NCBI RefSeq assembly: GCF_037975245.1
Contig: NC_092575.1
Coordinates: forward strand, 24,148,341-24,212,340
Source: Apostichopus japonicus
Taxonomy: Eukaryota > Echinodermata > Holothuroidea > Aspidochirotida > Stichopodidae
DNA length: 64,000 nucleotides
Direction of reading: 5' to 3'
Every line of letters begins with the position of its first letter. Position 1 is the first letter of the stretch. Below the pieces are notes generated by a model, which searched no databases, was not told the origin of the DNA, and saw only the letters and a program-made list of their open reading frames with translations. The translations under genes were made by a program, and so were the position numbers. This document shows, one piece after another, positions 26,766 to 38,455 of this stretch.

Positions 26766-27215
26766 TCTCGATCGAGTTTGTTGTCTCAATCGAGTTTGTT
26801 GCCTCGATCGAGTTTGTTGCCTCGATCTATTTTGTTGCCTCGATCGAGTTTGTTGCCTCGATCGAGTTTGTTGCCTCGATCGAGTTTGTTGTCTCGATCG
26901 AGTTTGTTGCCTCGGCCGAGTTTGTTGTCTCGATCGAGTTTGTTGTCTCGATCGAGTTTGATGTCTCGATCGAGTTTGTTGCCTCGATCGAGTTTGTTGT
27001 CTCGATCGAGTTTGTTGCCTCGGCCGAGTTTGTTGCCTCGATCGAGTTTGTTGTCTCGATCGAGTTTGTTGCCTCGGCCGAGTTTGTTGTCTCGATCTAT
27101 TTTGTTGCCTCGATCGAGTTTCTTGCCTCGATCGAGTTTGTTGCCTCGATCGAGTTTGTTGCCTCGATCGAGTTTGTTGCCTCGATCGAGTTTGTTGCCT
27201 CGATCGAGTTTGGGG
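26766..27215 (+). repeat. 18-bp tandem array, left arm of foldback element
   Basis: The unit is CTCGATCGAGTTTGTTGC, about 25 copies, with recurring variants TTGTTGT for TTGTTGC, CTCGGCCGAG, and CTCGATCTATTTT. The first ten bases CTCGATCGAG are their own reverse complement. The 18-bp length keeps one frame open (171 codons at 26727-27242), but this is a by-product and not a gene. Confidence 0.95.
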
Positions 27216-28006
27216 CGCTATTCCGAAATGAAAAATGTGTGAACATAGAGCGCACGTGCCCTAACTGCATCGGTGAAACCAAATGAAATACAATTACCAC
27301 AGAAATAGAACACTTTCCGTGAATACAACACATATGACCGGCAGACTATATTACGTCCCATATCGAACCGTGTATATCGCGCCGTATCGTATTATATGAA
27401 ATGGGGGTGTAGGCGGCTTTACACTATCTAACGTGACGTACATAGTCGCCAAGAACATGAAGTATTTTTAAGGGAGGGCCCGAGGAATATGAACTTATAG
27501 CATGCTCCTCATGGTGAAACATAATTGCACCTATTAGGTGAATTGAGTGTACTGTTAATAGTAGGAGAGACTAGTGTAGGTTCTTATGACCAACTAGACC
27601 GGTTTCTGCTCTCAAACTTCATAGGAGGAGCTTCATCAGTAGTAGCCTTTGAATATTCTATATTCGGCCTGGGCGTCTCGTTCTCAAAATGCATCTATTT
27701 TCTGTGCACGACTTTTATGGACTCATAGTGCAACTATAAGAGCATCTAAAAGAGCTTCGTGTAAACCTTGAGAGTCAGCTGACTCTTCGTTAGTACGAAA
27801 CCTTGAGTTAACAAGTAAATCTTTGAAATTTTGGGCCATTTTGTAACTAGCATCGGTTCTTTTGGAAACAGTTTGGATAATTCCGCGTGTTACGCGAGAT
27901 ATGACGACGCCGATTCACGCTTTTTTTGTGTGTGTAGCAGTAGCATAGTGTTATGTGTGCGTACATGTGCATTGTACATTCAATTATTGAATAGCAGCAC
28001 AGTTTA
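27216..28006. other. Unique centre of the foldback element
   Basis: About 790 bp between the arms, with more CpG than the intron around it. No frame above 67 codons and no transposase motif. A small hairpin, GAGAGTCAGCTGACTCTTC, lies near 27770. It may be a filler segment, as in other foldback elements with interchangeable centres. Confidence 0.6.
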
Positions 28007-28470
28007 ACAAAATAGATCGAGGCAACAAACTCGATCGAGGCAACAAACTCGATCGAGACAACAAACTCGATCGAGACATCAAACTCGATCGAGACAACAA
28101 AATAGATCGAGGCAGCAAACTCGATCGAGGCAGCAAACTCGATCGAGGCAGCAAAATCGATCGAGGCGGCAAACTCGATCGAGGCAACAAACTCGATCGA
28201 GGCAACAAACTCGATCGAGGCAACAAACTCGATCGAGGCAACAAAATAGATCGAGACATCAAACTGGATCGAGGCAACAACGAGACATCAAACTCGATCG
28301 AGACAACAAAATAGATCGAGGCAACAAACTCGATCGAGGCAACAAACTCGATCGAGGCAACAAACTCGATCGAGGCAACAAACTCGATCGAGGCAACAAA
28401 CTCGATCGAGACAACAAACTCGATCGAGACAACAAACTCGATCGAGGCAACAAACTCGATCGAGACAACA
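28007..28470 (-). repeat. 18-bp tandem array, right arm of foldback element
   Basis: Inverse orientation of the same 18-bp unit, reading GCAACAAACTCGATCGAG on the plus strand, about 25 copies. It shares with the left arm the variant with AATAGATCGAG, but contains GCAGCAAA and a shortened unit near 28270 not seen on the left. Open frames on the minus strand (175 and 103 codons) are artefacts of the repeat. Confidence 0.95.
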
Positions 28471-28537
28471 ACATCAAAGTGGACAAACTTGACGGAGACG
28501 ACAAAATGCATTGCCCTTTTGGCGTTCCATAAAAATC

Positions 28538-30695
28538 AGAGTGCAATAATTGTATATTTATTACTACCAAAAGTGAAATAAAAATATTTCATTTATAACT
28601 AAACTTTATCATTAATCATCCCTAAAATTTGTGAGAACTTCCAATTATTTGGTCCTTCATTTTCAACTTTCAAGAAGCCTTTTTCTGCCAGATTGTGTTC
28701 ACATTCTAATTTAAAATCAGTCCGGGCAATAATCTTGATGGATGTCCAGAGCATCCAGGACGGTACAGTATGTACAGTGCTCTAGAAATTTGTAGCAGTT
28801 AGGGAGGGTGTGGGGGGTCAGTGGAGGGGCAAGTCAAATTTTAGATGCAGTAGGTATAATTTTTGGTTTGTTAAACACCACTTATTTGTAAGTTAACAAT
28901 GTATTTGTGCAGGCAGGCAGGAGTGAAGGGTACTCTTTATACACTGGCAGTGGTGACTTCTAGAGGGTCAGTGGGGGCACAGTACAAGAATATTACCAGT
29001 GTTAAGGCTAGATGGTAGATCAGAGTGCATGTATGTGCAGTATAAGAGACATGTAAGAGAGGAATGAATTAAATTGCTGCATCAATAAATAAACAATATA
29101 GAATGCTATGCTACTTTGATTGTAAGTAAACACAGCACTTGTTTTTGTTGGAAACGAATGCATTGATCTTTCCATGTAGAAGGGTAAGGTCTATTATGCC
29201 TAATGAGAATCCCATACATGCATTCCCAAGTATGTATGTTTATCCCAAATCATGTTCAATTCACTTCACAATTGTAGATACATTATGGAGATTTGACACA
29301 CTGTCCCCACTTTCCAATGGTAAATGTTGTCCCCAGAAGCAGGGCACTTCAGGGCATACATATTCTTTGAGGAATCTCAAAGGCCTCCTTGACCTCCTAA
29401 CTTTAATTTACCAACATTTTATACAACAAATTTTGAGTGTCTTAAAAATTTCCTGTACAGTTTCTAATTTGCAAAGGTTAATGACTTCATGAGGAATAAC
29501 ACTCAACCAGGAAATTTAAGAGGAATAGGTCACAAATTCTTTCTGTGTGGTGCATGCAACTGTGTCTCTGTGTTTACCCTATCACAGAGTTTCCATGGCA
29601 ACGACCTCACACTACCTGTTGACAAGTTTTCGTTTCATTATATAGTCAAAGACAGAAGATGCGTAACAGATTCATTACTTTCTCTGTATGAAGGCAACAA
29701 CAACATGGCCTGATTATATTGTAAACTATTGTACAGTACTGTTCATGCTAACTTTCACTTAGTAAGTGGCTTCACAGAATCTTTCTCTTGCTGTGAATCT
29801 GAAACTTAAATGAGTACAAGAAGGGGGGAAGAACATTATAAACTTACTGCAAACATTTACTTCCTTGAAATGGGAGAAGAAAATTAAGGGCTTCCACATA
29901 CTGTAAGTTGCACAGGTCTGCAGACCATGGCAATCAAATTTAAGTACTTATCAGAAGAGGGGCATGAATGAGAGAAATATCAGTACCCTTCCAAAAGGCA
30001 ACCCCATCCTTATTCCAAATACAATATAACCTTTGTCCAGTGTGTTCATCGTCACTGTAGATGGTCTACAAACTACTAGTGTATTGAAGGGAAGTTTTTG
30101 ATCCCAAATATTGGTTTCTGATCAGAGAACATCCTACCATGAAGTCGCAAACATGAACCTTAATACGTTAATGTACTGTAGAATCGTATGCTACATGGAC
30201 AGATCCGTCCAAGAGGTGTGCTAAGGTATGAACGTCACCAAATCAGATCATGGGATTATTATTCAGTGTTAATAATTGTAAACATAAATATTAGTGATTT
30301 GAGGGAAGACATAAAGTTTCAGGTTAAGACCAAGATGGCTGGAGGCGGTCAATTTATTTGCAACTTCAAAAGAACAACTGGTGCCTTCTACTGTAGAGAT
30401 GTGATCTTGACACAAATTGTGTAAACGAATTCATTGAGCACATTATACTGAACAATACACTGAACACAAAATAGTCCAATTTCCCAAAGTTAAAATTAAC
30501 CTAATATACACTACGACAAAAGTGGGCGTAGATATTTTACATTTTGTAGACTAGAAATTTATGAGGGTAATGGTCGTTATTCAGAACAGCTACGAGTGCA
30601 TGCGTCTTTATTGATTTATTTGTTATCAAGGTGTTGCCGGCCAAAGGAAAGCTAGAACTGAGTGTAGAGTATGTACAAAACTTTACAACACTCTT
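28538..30695. other. Intronic stretch
   Basis: No recognised gene. Frames at 29139-29492 and 29489-29713 (plus) abut one another but encode nothing familiar and lack splice or family support. G-rich patches occur near 28800-28830. Confidence 0.45.
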
Positions 30696-31925
30696 AACTG
30701 TGATCCGTAGAGAGTATCTATAGACCAGGATCAGTGATCCGTCGAGAGTATAGGTCAGGATCAGTTATCCGTAGAGAGTATAGACCAGGAACATTGAATC
30801 GTCAAGAGTATAGTCCAGTGTCAGTGATCCACCAAGACTATCGATCAGGATCAGTGATCCATCGAGAGTATACATCAGGATCATTGCATTGTCAAGATTA
30901 TAGATCAGGATCAGTGATCAGTCGAGACTATAGATCAGGATCAGTGATCTGTCGGGAGTATAGATCAGGATCAGTGATCCATCGAGAGTATACATCAGGA
31001 TCATTGCATTGTCAAGATTATAGATCAGGATCAGTGATCAGTCGAGACTATAGATCAGGATCAGTGATCTGTCGGGAGTATAGATCAGGATCAGTGATCC
31101 ATCGAGAGTATACATCAGGATCATTGCATTGTCAAGATTATAGATCAGGATCAGTGATCAGTCGAGACTATAGATCAGGATCAGTGATCTGTCGGGAGTA
31201 TAGATCAGGATCAGTGATCCATCGAGAGTATACATCAGGATCATTGCATTGTCAAGATTATAGATCAGGATCAGTGATCAGTCGAGACTATAGATCAGGA
31301 TCAGTGATCTGTCGGGAGTATAGATCAGGATCAGTGATCCATCGAGAGTATACATCAGGATCATTGCATTGTCAAGATTATAGATCAGGATCAGTGATCA
31401 GTCGAGACTATAGATCAGGATCAGTGATCTGTCGGGAGTATAGATCAGGATCAGTGATCCATCGAGAGTATATATACATCAGGATCATTGCATTGTCAAG
31501 ATTATAGATCAGGATCAGTGATCAGTCGAGACTATAGATCAGGATCAGTGATCTGTCGGGAGTATATATCAGGATCAGTGATCCATCGAGAGTATACATC
31601 AGGATCATTGCATTGTCAAGATTATAGATCAGGATCAGTGATCAGTCGAGACTATAGATCAGGATCAGTGATCTGTCGGGAGTAGAGATCAGGATCAGTG
31701 ATCCATTGAGAGTATACATCAGGATCATTGCATTGTCAAGATTATAGATCAGGATCAGTGATCAGTCGAGACTATAGATCAGGATCAGTGATCTGTCGGG
31801 AGTATAGATCAGGATCATTGAATCATGGAGAGTTTAGATCAGGATTCGTAATCCGTCGAGAGTATAGACAAGGATCAGTGATCCATAGAGAGTATAGATC
31901 AGGATCACTGATTGAGTGGTTACTT
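30696..31925 (+). repeat. Higher-order tandem array: 120-bp repeat made of four 30-bp units
   Basis: The basic unit is about 30 bp, of the type ATAGATCAGGATCAGTGATC plus a ten-base variable part. Four distinguishable units (with CCATCGAGAG, ATTGCATTGTCAAGATT, AGTCGAGACT and TGTCGGGAGT) form a 120-bp block. It is repeated eight times from about 30841 to 31806, nearly identical, with one 6-bp TATATA insertion near 31470. On each side are single, more diverged 30-bp units. That is the centromere-like pattern of homogenised blocks inside older monomers. Because 30 and 120 are multiples of three, a long frame stays open (10-residue YRSGSVIxRE unit, 257 codons), but it lacks a family, a start context and a stop-free flank. 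Confidence 0.95.
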
Positions 31926-32468
31926 GGAGAGAAACTCTATACATAACTACACACTATATAAAGATTTATCTCATATCTACAGTACTCATACATCCAATGT
32001 TTGTTCTATGAGTGGGCTAGACCTAATTATAACATGACAAGAGTCATTTATTTCAAGTGTTGTCATCAAACTGTCTTGACAAAGTTAGAGAGATGACTAG
32101 TCATTTGGATGTTACTACAGTATATACATGAAATACTTAATGACAAATATCCTCCATAGAGTATAAAACCAATATTTAAGATCCCCCGGAATAATGAGAG
32201 TCCAAACTACAAGGTTCAAACTGTCAAGTTTGTTATCTCTGTTAACAGGATATAACCAACTTGGTTTTCCATTTTGAACAATAACTTTTTGAAGATAATA
32301 ACAAACAACGCCAATACATGCCGGGCAAAGTTCTATAAATGATTACAGCTCCTTACCGAGTAGGTAAGTCGGTAAGTGTGCTGTCTAAATGTGAAATTTT
32401 AAACTTTTAAAAAATGAACTCGCTTCCATTTTTCCAGTACAGTAAATATCTCAAGGTTTTTGACTTAC
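31926..32468. other. Intronic stretch next to PDZ exon
   Basis: About 540 bp of AT-rich sequence between the higher-order array and the donor of the PDZ exon. Nothing else is seen. Confidence 0.5.
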
Positions 32469-33461
32469 CTTTCTCTTTTTCATCCTCATACTGGCGGTCC
32501 TGACCAGAGAGCCTGTCTTCAAGATCTCTTCGTCCAGCATGACCTCTGACCCGTCAGCACCCGACCTATGACTCAACTCCACCAGCTCGGGGATTGGTTG
32601 AACCTTCAATTGCACTGAGTCCCCAGAATTCCTGATCATCCCGATGATTTCGTCCCGGGGGGTGTTTTGTACGTTGGTACCGTTGACCTCCACCAACCTG
32701 TCCCCGGGAAGCAGTCCCGTGGTGTTCTCCTTCGTAGCCGTGCTGGGCTCCGCAAAGTGCACCTCCCTCTTCTGCAGGATCCCCAGAGGGAGAGCCCGCT
32801 CCTCCAAGATAGTCCTTCGGAGGGTGAAGCCGAACCCACCTCCTGGTTGTCGGTACAATTTCACCTCTCTTGCACGTTTGGGTTTTGGAGGTACGACGAC
32901 GGGCAACTGGAGGTCCGCGTCGAAGGTCTTTTCTGTCGGAGATAACACCGGAGGGGTGGTCTCTATCTCCGGGATGTACCTGGGCACGACCACGGGGGGG
33001 TCTACCAACCGTTCGTTGTACGCCGTATTGACGGTCAACGTCCCGTGATCGTCCAGCCTGGGGGAGATGGTACCGTGAGAGAGCTCTTGAGCCCCGTAAC
33101 TAGAGGTACCCTTTAAGATCCCTTTGGATTTCTTTTTATCTTTTGATGGTTTCCTAGAGAAGAATCCGTCTCTATCTGCATCGTTATTATTGACCGCTGC
33201 AGACCCCAAGGAGCCATCCTTCTCCGTCTGTGAGCCGACGCTGTAATCACTGGAGCTCTGTGAAATACTCTGATCGCCTTTGTGCTTCTTGTCCTTCCGA
33301 CTGAGGCTGGCCTTCTTCTCGGCTTGCAGCTGTAGGTGAATCTCTTCCAGCCTTCTCATCTCCTCGTCGGTCAGCTTCTCCTTGCCCGATTTCTTGGCCT
33401 TCTTCTCCTTCTTGTCGTGTTTATCTTTCTTCTTGAAGGAGAACATGATGCCTCCATTTAT
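32469..33461 (-). CDS. MYO18A: MYO18A-like myosin, first coding exon: KE-rich region and PDZ domain
   Basis: The exon has acceptor TTTGCTTTTTCAG (33462 side) and donor AAAG|GTAAGT (32468 side). Coding starts at the ATG at 33446 and gives 326 codons ending RMKKRK at phase 0. Fifteen bases of 5' UTR lie in the same exon, with one out-of-frame ATG. Residues 1-60 are rich in K and E ([19 protein letters not shown]...), the KE region of class XVIII myosins. Residues about 193-283 form the PDZ domain, with the GFGFTL binding loop at 204-209, then [27 protein letters not shown] and LKVQPIPEL. The linker is acidic/serine-rich. MYO18A is a divergent, poorly motile myosin linked to actomyosin organisation and Golgi/membrane trafficking in vertebrates. 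The PDZ end gives the long (alpha-type) form. GC content is clearly higher than in the flanking introns. Confidence 0.95.
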
Positions 33462-36400
33462 CTGAAAAAGCAAATACGGATCAAATTAAAATGGAAGGAG
33501 ATTATGTTTTCAGCATTAATAACGTTCTATCAAATTGGCAGTTGTCGACTGCTTCTTGTAATAGCTTAGTTCAAGCAAATCACCCAGATGTGATCAATTT
33601 AATTTTTACAACTGTACATAGCTTGATTATGGATATCAAATACAAACTCTGTTATTAATTTTGGTCTCATATTGTCCGAGGGCAAGAAGACAGTTCAAAA
33701 CACCATGTTATTTATCCAGAGTTTTTTATCGTTAGTACGGTGGGTTAATTCAGGGCTGGCCCCTCAAATACATTTGATGTCCAAAGAAAATGGGATTTTG
33801 CAGTTTTACTCAAGTATTTGAGGTTGGTTACAGGCAATTGGGGACCATCAGATTCCTCTCTCATGGAGCAGTACAGTATATATATAACACAAATTGTTGA
33901 TTAAGTATTAAAAGGAATCATTTTCAACTTGTTACAATAAAAAGCGTACTTTAACAGCTGACCAAAGCATCTAGTTTCATCTATGCCAGAGTAGGTCTGA
34001 AGTATAGTATGCATTTATAGGCTCTAAAATTGGATAGTTACAGGGGTTTATTTGCAACCAAAACACAATGAAGCACAGATAAACATCACAACTACATCAA
34101 AAAATACTGTAGTTTCTTTGATCCTAAAGGCTCAATATATATAACAGAACTAGCCGCCCGCAGGACTGCCACATACTGTAACATCTTTCGACTGAGACTT
34201 AGAATTTTGCAGCAATTTACAGCATTTTGCGGCAATTTGCAGCACTTGACAGCAGCATTTTGCAGCATTTTACAACATTTTGCAGCAATTTGCAGCATTT
34301 TGCTATTGATGCTATCAGGAATTAATTCCCTGACATATTACATACCAACTTAACAGCTATGTACAGTATATATAATATAATTGCTACTATACAGCACCCA
34401 CTGTATTCGTTGTTGTTTTTTTGGGGTACCGTACTATTACATGTTTTATCTGAATATATTTGATTTAACTCAGCATGCGTGATCTGTTTGTATACACGTG
34501 GGACATTTCAAAGGTGTTACTCATCACACAAGAACAAACTACTACCGTACTATAAGGTGTTGAGGCTATTTGCGTGTTTACACCCTAAATCTGGCAATAA
34601 CGATCCGAGGCACCATATATGTACAGATTGTGAGTTCAGCTATGTCCAGGGTTTTATACAATGTGCAATATACAGTTCTAAGTTTAAATAGTGCATATTT
34701 AAATAAATATTAATATTGAAGTCTACACAAAGTTTTTGAGTTGATTGTGATGGATTTTGTTTTTTCTTATCATTATAAATTTATTTTTTTATATTATTTT
34801 TTTATTAAAACATCGGTCTAGATATCTTCTGTACGTTAAAATCCCATGATAATTTAGTAAGTTCAGGTACTGGCTTGACTAGCCAATTTTCATATCAAAA
34901 TTGTGTAGTAAAGTTTCAAAATGTGACATTTTCCAATCCAACTTGTTGACATATACATGGTTCATACTAATATCTGATGTATACTGGTGTCCTGGCAAGA
35001 AAAATATTTGGATACAAATAGAATTCACTCCAGGGCTAAGTATCTGCCTAAACTTTCATTTTGTGGCACAATCTAGGAGAATGCCTTACAATTTGAACAA
35101 TTGAAGTCTCACTTTGAATATTAATGGGTTTGGCAAAATGATCTTGCTACTTTTACTGTCCCAATACCGTATGGTGAGGTTCATCCCAAATCTACGGTCA
35201 TGTAAGAAATACTTATCAAGTTGCTTACATGATATATGGAATAAAAGGTACAAGCAAAATGTACAAATTTTATAAAATTTGTATTTGATTTAAATGTCTG
35301 ATCTATAATTCTGAAATTAATTAAACAAGGAAGCCATGGCACATATATAGTTAACATCTGTGGAAGGAAATGCAGCATCACAGACACTGGGGCATGACTG
35401 CAGGCACTGAATCTGCTGTACAGTCTTATATGAGGTGGTTGCAGTCAGTTGAGAAAATGAATGCATCCACTAGCGTTCAGCTTTGGATGGGTGGGTTTAC
35501 TGCACACATTGTAAACTGTGTGAGTTTACTGTTAAATTGGAAATCTATGCAAAAAGCTCAATTCATGGTCAAACTTTTATACGGTTCTTCAACACAATGT
35601 TAGATACTGTACTCAATGAAAATCAAATGCCAACTACCTGAGTAGGAAATATATATGGAAGCCACTCGATGCCATTAAAGTAACAATACCCTCACGGCCT
35701 GTAAATATGTGTCAAATGAAGAATACCAAATTATGATATTGAATCTTGTGTCAATACAAACACTAAACTTTGGAGACATGAACTTGGCAAATTTTGGTCC
35801 CTCGATAGCTTTGCAACTTGGAATGTTGTCCAAGGGAAGGGAATTTTTGAGTGTACTTTTATAGCTCTTGCAAAATTATATCCAATAAAAAACCTTGCAT
35901 TCATTGTTGACATGGTATAGAATGGGGTCAAGGCTTATAAGGCACGTTCTTAAACTAGTGCAGTGAGACTATGGAGTCTTGTGGCACGGATCTTCAATCT
36001 GTACAGTATAGAATGTCAACATATTAAACACACTGACTTTATTTCCTTATTGACTTGACAATCCTTGTTACTGTACATTCTACAAAGCAGAAGCCAGGTA
36101 ACCTGCATTCCTACATGCTCTAGCACACCTTGATAAAATATTGTGTAACTTCTAAACCAGAGTCGTAACGCTTCAATCATTAATACTTGACCAGCATATT
36201 TGTGGTAATTCTCTTTAATAAGGGTCCCAATACTTACAGTACCTGTACTGTGTAGTTGTTCCACTGCAGACTTAGCACTGTACCTCCTTAAGTAAGAAGG
36301 AGGTTCCAGAGTGTTTGGGGCAAGTCCCCTAGAATTAAAAGAAGAGTGCACCCCTTAAACAATTAACATGTTGCAAATACAGTATATCTTAAACCAGCCA

Positions 36401-37091
36401 TACTAAAAGTGTTGCAAACTGCTCCCCCAAAATACGCCCCATATGTCATTTTTCTTTCACGCTAGAGGAGATCAGGGCCTCCCCCGACAAAGTAAACCCT
36501 GAAATGTCTTCTTTTTTTTAAAGTAAGGCTCATCACCAGGACAAAACATGTCACATGAGACTACAAGGTCTTTGAGGTGTCCCAAAAAAACAAGAACATC
36601 AAAATTGTACAAAGCAATATGTTTTCCAGCAATACTGTACAGGTAATTCTTCAAGGAATTATAAATAATGCAAAAAGCAGAACAAATTTGTTTCCATGGC
36701 AACAATCACAAATCCTCTCCTCTTCCATACATTGAGAATCAGCCCTTTACCTTAATTTGTTCTGCAGCTAGACTAAACAACCTGCGACCGGTTAAGTAAG
36801 TACTATCTATCTAAGCTGTGATTTCTGGCCACATAATAGATCGCCCGAGTAGTCTGATCTATAGGTAACATGTCACAGCACTATTTCTCAAGAAGAAGTT
36901 TCAAGATTTGTAACATTCGCCAAACACCCAAGACTTAATGGTTTGGGGATTTACAAACTGGTGACTATATACTTAAATCATAAACCATACTCCAACTACA
37001 CTATCTGTATGCACTTTCCTATCAACCTACAGTAAGTAGGAAATAACTGGAATGGTTTTAGCATTGCCCCCCCACTTCCGGAGAACCGCCA
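33462..37091. other. Probable 5' intron of MYO18A
   Basis: Because the PDZ exon opens with a splice acceptor 15 bases before the ATG, at least one non-coding exon must lie further right. This stretch has no recognisable gene. It holds the small GCAGCATTTTGCAGCAATTT-type minisatellite at about 34200-34303, listed separately. Confidence 0.5.
34200..34303. repeat. Short minisatellite, about 10-11 bp unit (GCAGCATTTT)
   Basis: About ten units alternating GCAGCATTTT and GCAGCAATTT with single-base changes (GCGGCAATTT, ACAACATTTT). On the minus strand it reads as an NAAKCCKML-like repeat, which is not a gene. Confidence 0.8.
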
Positions 37092-37200
37092 ACTTACAGT
37101 ACTCGTCCTATCGGATCGACCGTTCAGAAGAAAAGGCGTTGTGATTTTTGCGGACTTGCTAACCAAAGTTGATTCTACACTTCCTTTACACTTTAGGGGA
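37092..37200 (-). promoter_or_regulatory. Candidate non-coding first exon / promoter of MYO18A
   Basis: On the minus strand a donor-like ACT|GTAAGTTGG (GT at 37096-37097) follows about 100 bp that is unusually rich in CpG for this window (eight CpG between 37075 and 37160, in words such as TCGATCCGATAGGACGAG). It lies 3.6 kb upstream of the PDZ exon, in the right orientation for its missing 5' UTR exon. There is no direct evidence of transcription. Other positions further right are equally possible. Confidence 0.2.
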
Positions 37201-38086
37201 TTGTTGTTTTTGGATCATTGACATCCCCAACGTAAGCTTTCTTCACCCACTTTACTATCAATAAACACTTTTTTCGATTACTCTTGGGATATTCTTACCA
37301 ACATTTGACTGAACAGCATGCAAAATAAAGAAGGGGGGAAAAATTGGATTGCTTTGGTAAAATTAATCCAAGCTGGTGCCTCAAGAATTTTTTTTTCTCC
37401 ATTTTTTAAATGGTAACTCTACCTCAACATTACAGTACTTAGACCCTAGATACCGAATTGTAAGTCCCTGGATATGGAAGCGTATTTTACACCCACTGCC
37501 TGATAGCCTTGGTCAAATTTCATATGAAAGCAATTGGGGCTCTACCACAAATTTAGTTAATGACTCCCAACCATGAAATTTGTGTAAAATAAAAGGAAAT
37601 TGAAAAAAAAATTGATAATGTGATGGACATTGGATGTACAGTACAGTAGTTCATAATAATTTGAATAAACTTAAGCAATTTATACACTGTTTCCAAGGTA
37701 ACTGTCCCAACCTGGATGAGAATTAAACAATTTAGTCAATACTGTACTTCACATTATGGAAAGTTCTACTTACAAAACAATGTGTAAACTGTGTGCTCTA
37801 TTGGTTGGGATAACTGCTTGGAGTTACAGGCCACCAGCTGCTTGGAGTTCCTGTATGCTCAGGGATTTACTAATGAGCATACAGTATGTTGGGAGGTTAT
37901 AATGACATCAATTAACTTAAAATGGGTGTGTTCTGACATTATCAGTGATGTTTCATGAATAATTTGGAATAAACAGCCAGTTGACTTGGGCAGGATTAAG
38001 CCATGCATTTAGTATTGCACAACTGTGACAGTATAGATGGATTAAGCTGATCTGATCCAAGCTCAAAGTACACTACTAGAAGGTAA

Positions 38087-38455
38087 GCAGAGTGGAGCAT
38101 GGCGGTCAAATGGAAAGGCAATGGACTTGCGATCTACGGATTACAGGTTTAATTCCTGGCCATGTTGTTTCCTTGAATGATGGCACTTTTAATCTTCATA
38201 GCCTCTCTTCACCCAGGGGTATACATGTGGACCTGCATGCCTATAAGGTAACTTGTAAATAAAGCTGCATGCACCGGTTTTGGCTGCACCATATATGGGA
38301 ATTCCTCCAGGAGACACGCCCACTGTAGTGCCCAGGAGTAAATGTTTGAATTGTGCTAACTTGGGTGTGAGGAAATGTCAATGACCAGGGTTTAACCGTT
38401 GTAAAGTCGTGTGAAAGGGCCTTGATACAAGAATGGCAATAAATGCTATGAAAAT
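38087..38455 (+). mobile_element. tRNA-derived SINE
   Basis: A tRNA-like head: A-box-like TGGCGGTCAAATGG at 38100-38113 and B-box-like GGTTTAATTCC at 38146-38156, with the spacing expected for an RNA polymerase III promoter. A body with TTCACCCAGGGGTATACATG and GTGGACCTGCATGCC follows, resembling the conserved central words I associate with deuterostome SINEs. The tail ends GGCAATAAATGCTATG before AT-rich DNA. Boundaries are approximate and no target duplication was found. Confidence 0.7.

Larger units (their letters stand above)
26700..28531. mobile_element. Foldback (TU/FB-like) transposable element with satellite arms
   Basis: A 1,832-bp element. The left end reads TATGGAACGCCAAAAGGG and the right end is its inverse. 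The flanks carry the 6-bp duplication AAAATC at 26694-26699 and 28532-28537. After about 65 bp of ordinary terminal inverted repeat (shared TTTGTCGTCTCCGTC), each arm becomes a tandem array of an 18-bp unit, about 25 units per arm and in opposite orientation. The centre (about 27216-28006) is unique sequence without a recognisable gene. Long inverted repeats built of short tandem units are the defining trait of Drosophila FB and sea urchin TU foldback elements. The 18-bp unit here is, to my knowledge, not the published TU unit. It is non-autonomous, and the transposase source is unknown. Confidence 0.9.
13986..32468 (-). other. MYO18A-like intron, 18.5 kb, rich in repeats
   Basis: This intron joins the PDZ exon (donor AAAG|GTAAGT) to the first head exon (acceptor at 13986), phase 0. 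It hosts the BEN element, one hAT MITE, the foldback element, several minisatellites and probable SINE-like fragments, listed separately. In vertebrates a shorter MYO18A form starts downstream of the PDZ exon. An equivalent internal promoter could lie here, but I see no clear first exon. Confidence 0.85.

Noticed and set aside
26766-28470. CRISPR-like array
   Set aside because: The units are contiguous without unique spacers and the genome is eukaryotic with spliced genes.
26671-28570. Leucine/serine-rich and EFVASI repeat frames of 96-175 codons
   Set aside because: They coincide exactly with the 18-bp arrays of the foldback element and are by-products of the unit length.
29139-29713. Two abutting plus-strand frames as one gene with a frameshift
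   Set aside because: The peptides show no family pattern and the composition is like the intron around them.
30734-31946. A 257-codon repeat protein (YRSGSVIxRE units) on the plus strand
   Set aside because: The frame is open only because the repeat unit is a multiple of three. It starts and stops at array edges, has no signal peptide or family, and lies antisense in a myosin intron.
34092-34298. Cysteine/lysine-rich small protein (CCKMLQNAA)
   Set aside because: It is a 10-11-bp minisatellite read in one frame.
38100-38170. A functional tRNA gene
   Set aside because: The A and B boxes are present but degenerate, the acceptor stem does not pair convincingly, and the sequence continues into a SINE body.
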